64,000 nucleotides of DNA from Petrosia ficiformis (lineage: Eukaryota > Porifera > Demospongiae > Haplosclerida > Petrosiidae), in contig OX345636.1 in the NCBI GenBank assembly GCA_947044365.1, forward strand, positions 40,156,191-40,220,190, in the 5' to 3' direction. Both the position numbers and the translations under genes were made by a program. Under the pieces are notes generated by a model that ran no database searches, had not been told where the DNA came from, and worked only from the letters and a program-made list of their open reading frames with translations. Positions 41,169 through 53,200 of the stretch are shown here, piece by piece (position 1 is the stretch's first letter; each line of letters begins with the position of its first letter).

Positions 41169-44100
41169 CTACATGTGTGGATTTCTATAATCATACTTGC
41201 AATTACCTCTTAATGCATAAACGGCATCGTGATATGTTGACAAGTTGACCCTACCGAACTCCGTTCTCTGAAAATAATAATTATGTTCGTTTATGCTAAT
41301 GATAGGTTAATATTTCATAAATGTTACAACTATGTTTTCACAGCAACATGGTTTGCCAGAAAGCTAGTTCTACCAATCATTACTTAACTACCAATAAAAA
41401 GTTATAATTATTCACAAACAATGTATAGTCACAATTCAACTCAGTCTTGAAGCAGTCAGTTTTAGTGATCTTGAAACAGTTTTGCTAAAAGTTATACGTA
41501 GGTACCTTTATAATTATTCATATAGGTTTTCCAACTTGAGACAATCATAACTGCTATATGGAGCATATGTTTTATAGGTTGGAGCACTGGAGTGACTGGA
41601 TATGATCAGTACTCGATACCACACAAATTGGTTGTGAATATATAGTTAGATCAAGAACACTACTATAAAGATGACAAAAACTATCAGTGATCTAGTATCA
41701 TATTTGTAGTCATACAACCAGATAATAGCTATAGCCTAATGTAGCCCATAATCAGTGATATTGTAATAATTCTAGATATAAAGAACTAATCCTTCAGTTC
41801 TGTTTCTATAATTGTTATCACTATAGACAAGATCAATGATCAATCACACAACTTGATATACCTATCTTATTCATGTGTCAGAAGAATGATTTTAATTACT
41901 AACTAATTATTTTAGTGCCAGTCCACGCCTTCGTAAAGTTGTTCACACATCCTATGACTATTATTATTTGTATTATTAATAAGAAAATTGACATACTATA
42001 AACATTAACAAATGGAAAGAGGTTGTTCTCTATTAGCATCCAAATTCATGAAACATTCATGCCTATTATTGATTCACCTTATACATTAATGTGAAGTGGG
42101 GTTGTGTCTGCAGAGTACTTGATTCGGCCTTGATGTTTGTGGCAGCAGAAAAATATTCAACGACACAAGATCACTCGATTACAATTATCATTACAATCAT
42201 GCTCTAAAACACATGTGATTCAATTACATACAATTAAGTTGTATGTGACTACTGTACTTCATGTATATGTAATTATAAAGCAATATAGTCTCAGTTACAA
42301 TTATGACTAAGTAACATGTAATTAAAAATATATATATTATTAGAGAATAATAATTATACATGTACAACAAAACTCTAACTTGTGGATTTCTTACATTACA
42401 TGTAGTTATTTATTGTTCTCACAAGTACATTCATGTAACTCACCAGGTTAAACAGTTGATACCGTGATTTGCAATTGGTAAAATCTGATAGTGTTTCATA
42501 TAAAGCAGGACATCCTATTTGATGTAACTGATTGCAGCTCAGAAAAGTAGTCTGTCAAAACAAAAAAAATTCATAAGCTCCCTTATAGTAACATTTCCTT
42601 AAATACTCAGTAGACTTTTTTTGATGAGCATGCATAATTATTGTTCAATGAGGAAATAATTAATTTTTATTTATGTACATATAATATATACTCTTACTGT
42701 CAGTGGTAATTTTGATTTAAGAATCCATAGCATGCCAGTGTCCTACACTCAACTCTCAAATGTTCATTATAAATAATTATACTTTTGGTTATAATCTTAT
42801 AATTTTGACTTGTTGTGATTCCAATATTACAAATAACAGCCGGTAAACAATTAAGACTCAAAATATCATTGAAATAGAGAGGTTGAAAAGGAATCCATCC
42901 AATACATTTTACTGTTTAAAAATAATAAGAAATATAAAAATAACAATAAGAAAGAGTGAAAAAATTAATGATGATACATGTACTTGGAGGAACATTAATA
43001 GTAAATTCACATAGCTATCTTGGCTGTTCTGAATATGTACAGAAAGATATAATAATTATATATAATTATATATAATTATATATAATTATCCCAGAAGGTA
43101 AAGAGAAATACAGTTCAGGAAAGATAACTGGAATAATAATTATGCAATTAACGAAATTCTGCTTTCTTCTTTCTGAACATGTCTGAGTTTTGTAAAATAA
43201 TGTCTCTAAAAAAGAATAAATTGGTAATAATTATCATTACAATCATGCTCTAAAACGCATGTGATTCAATTACATACAATTAACGCATGTGACTACTGTA
43301 CTTCATGTATATGTAATTATAAAGCAATATAGTCTCAGTTATAATTATGACTAAGTAACATGTAATTAAAAATATATATACATTATTAGAGAATAATATA
43401 CAACAAAACTCTAACTTGTGGATTTCTTACATTACATGTAGTTATTATATTATTGTTCTCACAAGTACATTCATGTAACTCACCAGGTTAAACAGTTGAT
43501 ATCGTGATTTGCAATTGGTAAAATCTGATAGTGTTTCATATAAAGCAGGACATCCTATTTGATGTAACTGATTGCAGCTCAGAAAAGTAGTCTGTCAAAA
43601 CAAAAAAAATTCATGAAGCTCCCTTATAGTAACATTTCCTTAAATACTCAGTAGACTTTTTTTGATGAGCATGCATAATTATTGTTCAATGAGGAAATAA
43701 TTAATTTTTATTTATGTACATATAATATATACTCTTACTGTCAGTGGTAATTTTGATTTAAGAATCCATAGCATGCATCTTGATTTCAAATAGGCTGGTT
43801 GAATTATATATACCACATAAACAAGTCCCAACAGTGTTTCCTATAGTAGTAAATGAAACAGTAACTCATTGGTGTTCATAATGTTCCAAAAATAGTATAT
43901 TATAGTAACTTACATTAACAATTCTAAGTGTAGATGTCACATTTCTCCATTTTTGGTTTCTAGCATCAATCACAACAGACAATGATATATTTCTAAAGGA
44001 GGGAAAAATGAATTGTAACCAAATTAATTAATATACAATGTACCATCTGTTACAGATGCAAAGATGTTTTTTTAGTATGACAACAGTTTCCACTTTTAAT

Positions 44101-44680
44101 TATAATTATAGTTGGTTACAATTAGGATTTTAGTTGTAGTCATATATTTAACTAAACCAATGCTAATTGGGATACATCAAACAAAATTATAAATCTTGTC
44201 CCAAGGACAAACAATATATGTATTTTCTATTTGCAATTAGTGTGGGTGTACTGTGATTTGCCATCTCATCTTGCATCAATTTAATTATATACATTCAGGA
44301 TGCGTGAATCTAACTCATAAATCTCTTCTTACCTTTGCCTTGCATGATATGAAAGTGCAGTCAATGATTCCTGTAACATGTTATGATGTCCATCAGTAGC
44401 AGATGATTGCGGGATCATTACAATAGGATGGTTGTCTTTGTCTATGCCATCTGTGATTTTGATTAAAATGATAATTAATTAAAACAGTTATGTATATACA
44501 TACCATATAAATATGCTGGGTTACTCTTTTCTTCCAGGTTGTAGTTACGGCTATCCAGTGTTTCATGTAGCAAATTTACATCTTAGGAAATTATCGTATT
44601 TTAATTAGTGTATTATTGTAAGAACTTACAATCTTACCTTTTGAATATGAAGGGGAAGGCATTTGAATACTTGTATTCAT
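41169..44680 (-). CDS. SEC14/CRAL-TRIO-like domain protein
   Basis: Minus-strand exons joined in phase: 44680-44638 (M-N-T-S-I-Q-M-P), 44581-44504, 44450-44333, 43992-43914, 43840-43739, 43591-43484 and, less surely, 41267-41169 with stop at 41171-41169. This gives about 208 residues. The core P-I-V-M-I-P-Q-S-S, L-S-V-V-I-D-A-R-N-Q-K-W and V-Y-V-V-Y-I-I-Q-P-A-Y matches the SEC14-like domain of TRIO/KALRN/SESTD1-type proteins (T-V-I-V-D-x-R-x-S-K-W ... I-I-K-P), a lipid-binding fold used in Rho-GEF regulation. No GEF or spectrin part was found, so it may be a short form or a truncated gene. The exon at 43591-43484 has a duplicate at 42551-42444. It starts head to head with the gene at 44873. 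Confidence 0.65.
42183..43777. repeat. Direct duplication of about 550 bp carrying an extra exon
   Basis: 42183-42735 and 43228-43777 are near-identical. The copy at 42183 contains a second version of the 108-nt exon (42444-42551), with one synonymous difference (CGG/CGA), and the 3' part of the preceding exon (42698-42735, truncated). Phase 0-0 means the extra exon could be included or skipped without changing frame. Confidence 0.85.
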
Positions 44681-44872
44681 CTTTAAATAACTGTTCAACT
44701 TCGAGTACTGTCGAGTGTCGATGTCTAAATTCTAAAAGCAGTAGAGAGACGCGATATCTGGAATCTGAATTACCGCGCCACGGTGCTGCGCATGCGCATT
44801 AGATTTACATGGCGTTGGCTGGTCGCTACGCAACGTAAACAAGGATTAGCGTGATAGTTATTGTTTACAAAC
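44681..44872. promoter_or_regulatory. Divergent promoter with NRF1, X-box and forkhead motifs
   Basis: The 192 bp between two divergent ATGs hold TGCGCATGCGCA (44787-44798, NRF1 palindrome), GTCGCTACGCAAC (44822-44834, X-box-like RFX inverted half-sites with one spacer base) directly followed by GTAAACA (44835-44841, forkhead), and TGTTTAC (44862-44868, forkhead on the other strand). No TATA box is seen. RFX plus FOXJ1 sites are the known signature of motile-cilium genes. Confidence 0.65.
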
Positions 44873-45046
44873 ATGAGCACTGTTAGTAGTCTGGAGGAAG
44901 GAAGACCAAGACCCAAGGGCGCTGTCTTGTTTACTGGTGAGTTATACAATTATGATGAAATGAAAGGAAAGTTGTCATACAAGCTAATACATCCTGATGA
45001 GCCTATTATAGCCAGTTTGAAAATTAAACTCAAATTATAATTATGG

Positions 45047-45087
<41 letters not shown>

Positions 45088-48000
45088 TATATATAATTAT
45101 ATATATATATATATATAATATATATATAACTACATGAACGTAGCAATAAAGTATGTCTCATTTCCTGTGCAGGTCCAGACGGGATTGGAGATTATAAGAC
45201 GCATGTTGAAGAACAATTCTACATAGGACATGGTTGTATGTCACCTGAAGCTTCTAGTAACACAGAATACATATGTCGTGCTGCACCAGTAAGTAATATA
45301 GTAATAATCACTCAGTGGATTTGTGAATACAGTTAATTATATGTCATATTAGAACAAGAGTTAGTGATGCTCATGAAAGAACATCCTGTGATCATGGGAG
45401 AATGGTTGCTAGGCACCACCTTTATTAATAATAATTATTACATATTTTCGCACAGATACTGTAAAATGTCACGAGTTGGATACGAAGTATTGTCACGAGT
45501 CCAAAGCAGTGGTGTATCTATGGGTGAGCTTTTGGTAGGGCACAGGCCCTACCAACACAGTTCTGCCGTTTTGAACTTTTAAAATTATTTTGAAGTCAAC
45601 TGAGTTCTACAGTTTGCACATTACTAACATTATACTGACTGAAAACTGTGGAAAGAATCATACACTCAACAGTGAGTCTTACCTGCTTTCTCTGAGCATG
45701 GTGGTAAGTCTTCATCTTGGACTAATTAAGTTACTTTATCCATTTTTGATTAATTACAAGGAGCATTTTAATTAACCACACCCATCACGAGTAATTAATT
45801 ATTTGCAAACATTTTGTGCACTGCGCTCACCAATTGCTGTGCCCTACCAATATTTCCCTCTAGCTACCACACTTGTCCAAAGGACAAGTGACAATACGCG
45901 TATCCAAAAAGTGATATTTCCCAGTATCTGTACGATAATTTATTCATCTAGTGTAACAGGCTTTTCAAAAAACAATTATCATCATGAAACAATCATAATA
46001 AGGAGCTTTTACAAGGTAAAACCCAGACCAGTGATTATCTTGAGCTACACTCACCTTGGAAGCAGGCGATAAATTTTAGTACTGGTCATAGATAAAGCTG
46101 TGTAACTTCTCAGGTTATTATTACAAATAAACTTACCTCGTTCAAGATTTTGTACAGTTCATTGGTACAATTTTCACCGTTACCAAAGCAAGAGAAACCT
46201 TTTTCCAGCTGTTGCTACTTCATAGCATGTGACTAGTAGTACAATAAATCTTCCGGTCAGGTGACATCCAGTACAATAAAACTTCTGTTCATGTGACTTC
46301 TGGTACAATACCGTGAAATATCAGCATAGTGCATGATTTAAATGTATAATTGAAAATGTGTGGGATTAAGTGTTTTGATAAGCTCATATGGCGCACCATT
46401 GGCCCAAAGAGCTTCTTATTTGGCACTGCATGGTTCTCTCTTTGGGCCATTGGCACAGTTAGTTATGATTATATTCTCACTAGCAGCATTAATTCTTTGT
46501 TAATTTATTCCCAATGGTGCACACACTATCCATTTTTGAGCCAATTTGGCCCATGCTTCAAAACTTGGTGGGATTCGTTGCTTCCATGGTAAAAATAATA
46601 GATAATGATTATTATAATACGTCAATATTTAGTTATTTCATATACTTACACAAATGTACTCTGCCACCACCTTTCGTTACACCTTACATCATGTACACGT
46701 ATGAAGTCATACTATGAACTCAGGTACATGTATAAGCACTCTTTATTGTACTGTTACCAGCACATGTGGCAACTAAGAGACCAGACATTGTGAGTTAAAA
46801 GGCCCTGGTATTTATGGTAAATGTTTTGTCTGAGGCTCTCTGATGTGCCGGTGAATGAATGTGTGTAGAAGAGATTTTAGTTCGTTCATTTCATTAATAG
46901 ATTCCAGTTGAAATATAATGTACTGTTGTATGTGGGTGACGGGGTGTCTTGTTGGGAAGTATTCTCTCTCTTTCTCAGTGGGTCTGTATAAACAGTGCAT
47001 GTACATACATGTAATATGTTATCTACATGTACACATGTAATCTCATAGTCCTACTGTATATATACTACTTTATCCTTAGAATGTACCTCATCCTCCTCCA
47101 AAGACAGCTCGTGTTGGAGAGATTGGTTGGGGTGTACCTAGAAATGTGGACTACTCCTTATTAAAATCTGGAGAGCAAATAATGGTATACATATACGCAT
47201 TATGTACACTGTATACTCTAGTGTATAATAAACACAATGTATGATATGTCTGAATCTTCAACAATTCTTGCAAGGAATATACTGACAAGATTCTTGACAA
47301 GATTTTTAACACGAATCTTGTCAGAATCTATAATAGTCTCCTTCTAATTATATTATATACAATCACAGAATAGCTTTTAAGCAATCTACAACATTGAACA
47401 ACGACTGATTCTTTGGCATTCATGAATTTTTCCAATATTACAGTCTGGCCGTCTTTTTCTAGAACAATAATTTAGTGCCAAGGATCTATGATAATACTAC
47501 TTTTCTTTTGCGAAAGACAAATAAATCACTAGATATTAGACAAACAGGTTCCCTAGCATCACGTATCAACACTTGTGGCACATTCCTTACTTACTCAAAA
47601 AATGGAGTAACGAAAAGGGAAACATGCCAAGCCAAAGCTAAACATGTTTGGCCTTCATGTGTGTTAAGGGCTTAATTGTAAAGTGTTAAAGAAGAGTTAT
47701 TAGCATATTCAAATGGTACTAATAGTAGTAATGATTGTAAAATGAGTGTTAAAGAAGAGTCATTAGCATATTCAAATGGTACCAATGATTATAAAATGAG
47801 TGTTAAAGAAGAGTTATTAGCATATTCAAATGATACCAATAGTAGCAATGATTGTAAATGAGTGTTAAAGAAGAGTTATTAGCATATTCAAATGGTACCA
47901 ATGATTGTAAAATGAGTGTTAAAGAAGAGTTATTAGCATATTCAAATGGTACTAATAGTAGTAATGATTGTAAATGAGTGTTAAAGAAGAGTCATTAGCA

Positions 48001-49347
48001 TATTCAAATGGTACCAATGGTTGTAAAATGAGTGTTAAAGAAGAGTTATTAGCATATTCAAATGATACTAATAGTAGCAATGATTGTAAATGAGTGTTAA
48101 AGAAGAGTTATTAGCATATTCAAATGGTACCAATGATTGTAAAATGAGTGTTAAAGAAGAGTTATTAGCATATTCAAATGGTACTAATAGTAGTAATGAT
48201 TGTAAATGAGTGTTAAAGAAGAGTCATTAGCATATTCAAATGGTACCAATGATTATAAAATGAGTGTTAAAGAAGAGTTATTAGCATATTCAAATGATAC
48301 TAATAGTAGCAATGATTGTAAATGAGTGTTAAAGAAGAGTCATTAGCTAGTACAAATACATGTAGCTGCCACCAGGCAATAATCACTCAATTTTAAGGTG
48401 TATTGTATACATTATTATGTGTATCAACTAGTATTTTTTCTCCAGCTTAAAGAGTTTCGTCAGGCATTGGAAGACAGATATACACATCGTTATCAGAATC
48501 CACATTATCCACTCCCTACTTCCTCTCGTGTAACATACTCACAACAGAACTCAAGAGATAAACAGGGAATAACCAATAGACTGTATATCAGGAAAAATGA
48601 ACAAGAAAACAATGAGTTAGGTGAAGAAGGTGAGCTATGACTTTCTTTACCTGTAATCCTAGGGTAATAGTAAAGAATAAATACACAATGTAGGTAGGTA
48701 CATGTACATGTACTTTAAAAAATCTGATGTAATAGTAGTAGAATGATTGTATGGTAGTACATTTATGTAAGCCAATAGAGCGATGTTTTACATTAGAGGG
48801 AAAATATTTTGTCCGTAGAGATTCCATCTTTCCAGAACTAATGTCTGTAATAAACACATACAGTCAGTATAATATTATGTTAATAACAGTAATTACTAGT
48901 TAATAACTGTATAGACTGCGCTGTGAACTAATGACCAGCTTCACATTCAAATGTAGACTAAGCCAAACATTTAGATTAATAATTACAATTATATATTTCA
49001 TTATACAATTCGTATATGTATACAGTCTTATGAATAATCATGAAGCTTGAAGAATTGATCACCATAATGTAAAGCAAACATCTCCTCTACATGACTTTGT
49101 GATGCACAAGTGTACATGTACATGTGTAGCTAGAAAACATGCTCATTGATTTGATGGTTAACCCAGATATATCACATGAACATGGATAGTTGGGATGGAC
49201 AGAACACATATACATGTACATACAATACAATGTGCTCTAAATAATTGCATGTATTTTGACATTTCTGATAGACTTAATAAACTTTCTCTTTCAGTTGATA
49301 CTCGTTCAGTATCTCAGTCACCTTATTCAAGTCACACATTGATCTGA
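44873..49347 (+). CDS. Conserved-looking 173-residue protein, possibly ciliary
   Basis: Five exons join in phase: 44873-44936, 45173-45288, 47080-47184, 48446-48629, 49295-49347 (522 nt, stop at 49345-49347). The protein starts M-S-T-V-S-S-L-E-E-G-R-P-R-P-K-G, has V-G-E-I-G-W-G-V-P-R-N-V-D-Y-S, then L-K-E-F-R-Q-A-L-E-D-R-Y-T-H-R and Y-Q-N-P-H-Y-P. No signal, helix or enzyme motif is seen. The Pro/Tyr/Trp-rich short motifs resemble small axonemal microtubule-associated proteins, but I do not recognise the family. The ciliary idea rests mainly on the promoter. All donors are GT and acceptors AG with good context. AATAAA follows 3 bp after the stop. Confidence 0.82.
45520..45910. repeat. Inverted copies of GGTAGGGCACAG
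   Basis: TTGGTAGGGCACAGGCCCTA at 45533 and GCTGTGCCCTACCAATATTT at 45837 are inverted and may mark a miniature element in the intron 45289-47079. No target duplication was found. Confidence 0.4.
46367..46570. mobile_element. hAT-type miniature element family H, copy 2 (damaged)
   Basis: AGTGTTTTGATAAGCTCATA to GCTTCAAAACTT matches the copy at 60306. The right end is truncated and no clear duplication is seen. It lies in the intron 45289-47079. Confidence 0.7.
47670..48345. repeat. Minisatellite with alternating 54- and 64-bp units
   Basis: About 12 copies of GTGTTAAAGAAGAGTTATTA followed by GCATATTCAAATGGTACCAA. Long units carry an extra TAATAGTAGTAATG segment, and short and long units mostly alternate, giving a dimeric higher-order period near 117 bp. 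It lies in the intron 47185-48445. Confidence 0.9.
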
Positions 49348-49350
49348 TGC

Positions 49351-49356
49351 AATAAA
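49351..49356 (+). terminator. Polyadenylation signal AATAAA
   Basis: AATAAA directly after the stop at 49347, followed by a GT-rich stretch (TTTTGTGTGTGTTTGCTGG), the usual downstream element. The 3' UTR would be only about 20-30 nt. Confidence 0.75.
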
Positions 49357-49359
49357 AAT

Positions 49360-50265
49360 GCACCTTCTTTTGTGTGTGTTTGCTGGTGTTATTCAAATTT
49401 AGACAATTTAATTTGTAAATTAGTGACTTGCTTCTATAATGAATAATTAATTATCACAGAATTGTGATTTAAAGATAGTATTATGATTATAATTATGTAC
49501 ATAATTATACTTGCTGTATAAAAGTAAATTTTAATATCTTGACTGCTATTTTTGTCAAATTGAGAATTTTTTTAACTTTTTACACATTTGTAGTTGATGT
49601 TATTACATGTATGTATAGTTCACAATGATTATTATAATACACTAATCATAAATATACCTATACATGTACATGTATAGTAGGGTTAATAGTAGCATCATTT
49701 TTTGAGATGCTGTTTTAGTTATAGTTATCAAAATTTCTAAATTTCAATGATGTTTTAGTTACTTTAAGTTATAGTTAACTAAAACTACAGTGATAGTTTA
49801 GTATGTATAAACCACCCAGAATTGGATGTTTTACAAGTAGCCAAATGATTGTACACCATATTAATCATCATGTACAATTATCAGTCATCTCTGTGTACTA
49901 ACAGGACTTCATTTGGTACATACCATTATATAAAGGTGCACATCTTGATATACTGCTGCATTTTGATCTCCATATTTTCACTATACACTGAATGCCTGTC
50001 TGTTTCCACACAGCAGTATTGTGTATTGATAATACGTGTACATGTAATTATTATAGTGTAGATATCCTCATGTTAGCCAGTTAATATTATTAATTAATAC
50101 TTATAAATATCCAAAAAAAGAAAAAAGCTCAACAAATACAAATCATTGATAACATATTATAATGTACTAGTTGCTATAATATAATATTACTACTCGACTC
50201 CTATTGTTACAAGTCAAATCAAGTAAATTACAATGGCCTAATAACATGTTTTGTATACAAGATGG
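49360..50265. other. Convergent intergenic region between the ciliary-like gene and VDAC
   Basis: About 0.9 kb of AT-rich sequence. No ORF with features. On the minus strand no canonical AATAAA is evident after the VDAC stop within the first 200 bp. Confidence 0.5.
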
Positions 50266-53200
50266 TTATGATTCAAAGTCGAGTGCGAGACCTAATTTGT
50301 GACCCCCTGTGGAGATGTTGCGTGCCTCTATCAACGAGGAGAGACTGATTTTGACTCCATCACGAAGTTTCTGGGAATATCCCAAACCAATCTGTCCATT
50401 GTGGTTCACCTTAGCCTGTATGAATGAATGAATGAATGAATGAATGAATGAATGAATATTTCAGATATCACAGTTGTGAGAGCACGGGACTATAAACCAG
50501 ATATAAAGTATCCGCTTTGTGATGTTGTTATTCAGTAATCATAATCGTTTTAATCATTTATGTACATGTACATACCTTGATTAAATAGCCAGGAAATTGG
50601 ACATTGCTAAAACATGTACTAACAAACAAAAAAATCTTTAACACACATGTACAGGAAGCACAAGTGTACATGTAGCTTAATAGTTGACTGCTCTAGTGTA
50701 AATTTGTCTTTAGTTCTCTAAACAATAACTATATTACTGCAGGACTAGCTAATAATGAGCACTTTAAGTATTAAACTTTAGTAGTATAAATCAAGTAGTC
50801 ACAAAGTACACACTAAAACATACAGTTACCTTCAACACACCACCATCATCAAGAGTATATTTACCAGCTACAGCCAAAGCTGGGTTACCAGATTGTATAT
50901 TGTATGTAGTCTGTAGACCAACTTCTGTCTTATCACTAACCTACAGAGAGAGAGAGAGAGAGAGAGAGAAAATCATGAAACCAGAATGAGCTACTCCACA
51001 TTCCAGCTACTGTACATATACATGTACATTAGAGCTGCAATGAATATACACAGTATCTAGAAGGCGTTTAGGCGTTGTTTTACCGCCTACTTTTCAATAT
51101 TGATGCCTACTTTGCACATTAAAGCGTCTATGCAATGAAAAATGCAAAAACGCTAAATTAGAAACGAACTATTATGGTATTATTATATACATGATTATGG
51201 CAAGTTTGGACAGTTGGCTGCTCCACACAGAGGAGACTAACAACACAGCAGGGCATAAACGAAGGTGATTTTTACACCTTCGAAGGTTTGTTTCAACTAG
51301 AACAAGAAGGTTCACGAAGGTGTAACACTATAAATGTGTTAACTTTGTACCTATACAAGTGTTTATCTAATGGGAGACCTCTTAATTCAGAAGATGGCAG
51401 ATGAGATTCAGTACATTCTGGTTTTGAAAGTCCACACTCTCGTCCATGGTCTCTTCACTCTCAGCCATTATCAATCTCCACGTGACAAATGTAATAATTA
51501 ATTAAGAGTTATAAATAATTATTGCAGCAAATAATTAACCACGTGTTAATTGCGAACCTTTGTGGAATGGATTCTACCTTCGAAGGTAAAGAATTATAAC
51601 GAACCTTCGAATGTTACCACCTTTGTTTATGCCCTGCAACACAGGTGATGAAACTGAATCAGATGAATCAGAGCCACAACCCAGACAAGCAAAAAGTAGG
51701 AGAGTTGATTATGTTATGTTATGTTACTATTTCATTAATTTCCAAAGAGAAGCCCACTATTAAATCTCCAGATCTAACACTGAATATTCAGATAGTCATT
51801 TGTTGTTTTGACATTCAAATACGCATTTGGATATTATTTTGTTTAAAGTTTGTGCATGCATAGAAAATGAACATAATTGCAATAAAATGGCTGCAGAGAA
51901 GATTCTTGCCCCGTTACCAGGTTTCTACATCTGTAGAGTACTGAATGGAAAGTTTCACATCTTTGGCTTGTTATAAACATCTACTTACAGGAAAATATTG
52001 AGCTAATATTTGATATTTTACTAGAAACGAGTTATCTGAAAACAAGTGAATATCCGGATATTCAGTCATTAAAGTACAGTATTACTGTGTAAGCAATTAT
52101 CCGAATATTTGTACATGAAAGATTTATTACATTAAATGTTCATATTTGAACCTTCTTCGTTCATACTGACATTTCAATGCTTCCAGTGTGTTTAAACTCA
52201 AGCATGTAAAAAGTTGCTCTCTAAACCAAAACATACACCACATGTTTGTATTATATGCATGCTGATATAGGTTACATATAATCAGTGGTGTGGAAACAGC
52301 CAGTCGTGCAGGACATTGTCTGATAAATCCAGTGAATATCTGGTAAATTGAAACTCAACTCTATACAAAGGATATGGAGAGCAGAATAGGAGAGGTGAAA
52401 ATAGGCCAAAATGTCCGGCAGTTGGTTCAATGTTTCCACACCCCTGCATATAATACTATATTAATTAAGCTGTGAACATACATGTACATGTAATTTCAAT
52501 ACAGAATACATGTACATGTAATTTCAATACAGAATACATGTACATGTAATATCAATACAGAATACATGTATATTGTATATCAACTATCAAGTAATAGTGT
52601 AATACATACTTTGTGATAAACAGATGCCAAACAATCAGATAGATCAGTTCTGTAAGAGAGAAACAAAAATAAATTATGACACATGTATACATGTACATTC
52701 TATATAGTATATATATGTTTACATATACATGTACCAGGCTTTCATTTAGAAAAATTGTCAAGGGGGGGCAAAAGTTGAATGTTGAGAACTTTTGGGGGGC
52801 AATGTATAGGGTTGGTGTTCACTGTGTAGGGGGTCTGGGGGCATGCTCCCCCAGGGATTTTTTGGGTGTTCGACTCTCTGAGGTCATTTCTGGTGCATTT
52901 TCAGACGACAATGATGTAACTGTTTGAGATACTATTTAAACCCAAAATAGTCCAGTGGCTGCTAATTGGTGCTATCCTTGCACACCTGCTAGTTAATATT
53001 TTTGGGCAACCAAATTCCCAAGGGGGGGCAAGACTCTAGCAAGACTCTAGCAAGAGGGGGCGAATGCCCCCCCCCCCCCCCCCTAAATGAAACCCTGTGT
53101 ACATGTATTTTAAAAGTTAAGTATTTACATTGCTTAGTAGGGCTGGGACAGGTTGCAAAACAACATTCGAAGCTTCGTCAGCAAAAACAAACAAATGGGT

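Noticed and set aside
45364..46072. Three ORFs in the large intron of the ciliary-like gene
   Set aside because: No domain pattern; the region is repeat-derived (inverted GGTAGGGCACAG copies).
47670..48345. CRISPR-like regular repeat array
   Set aside because: Repeats are directly adjacent with related spacing sequence and no unique spacers; it is a minisatellite in an intron of a eukaryotic gene.
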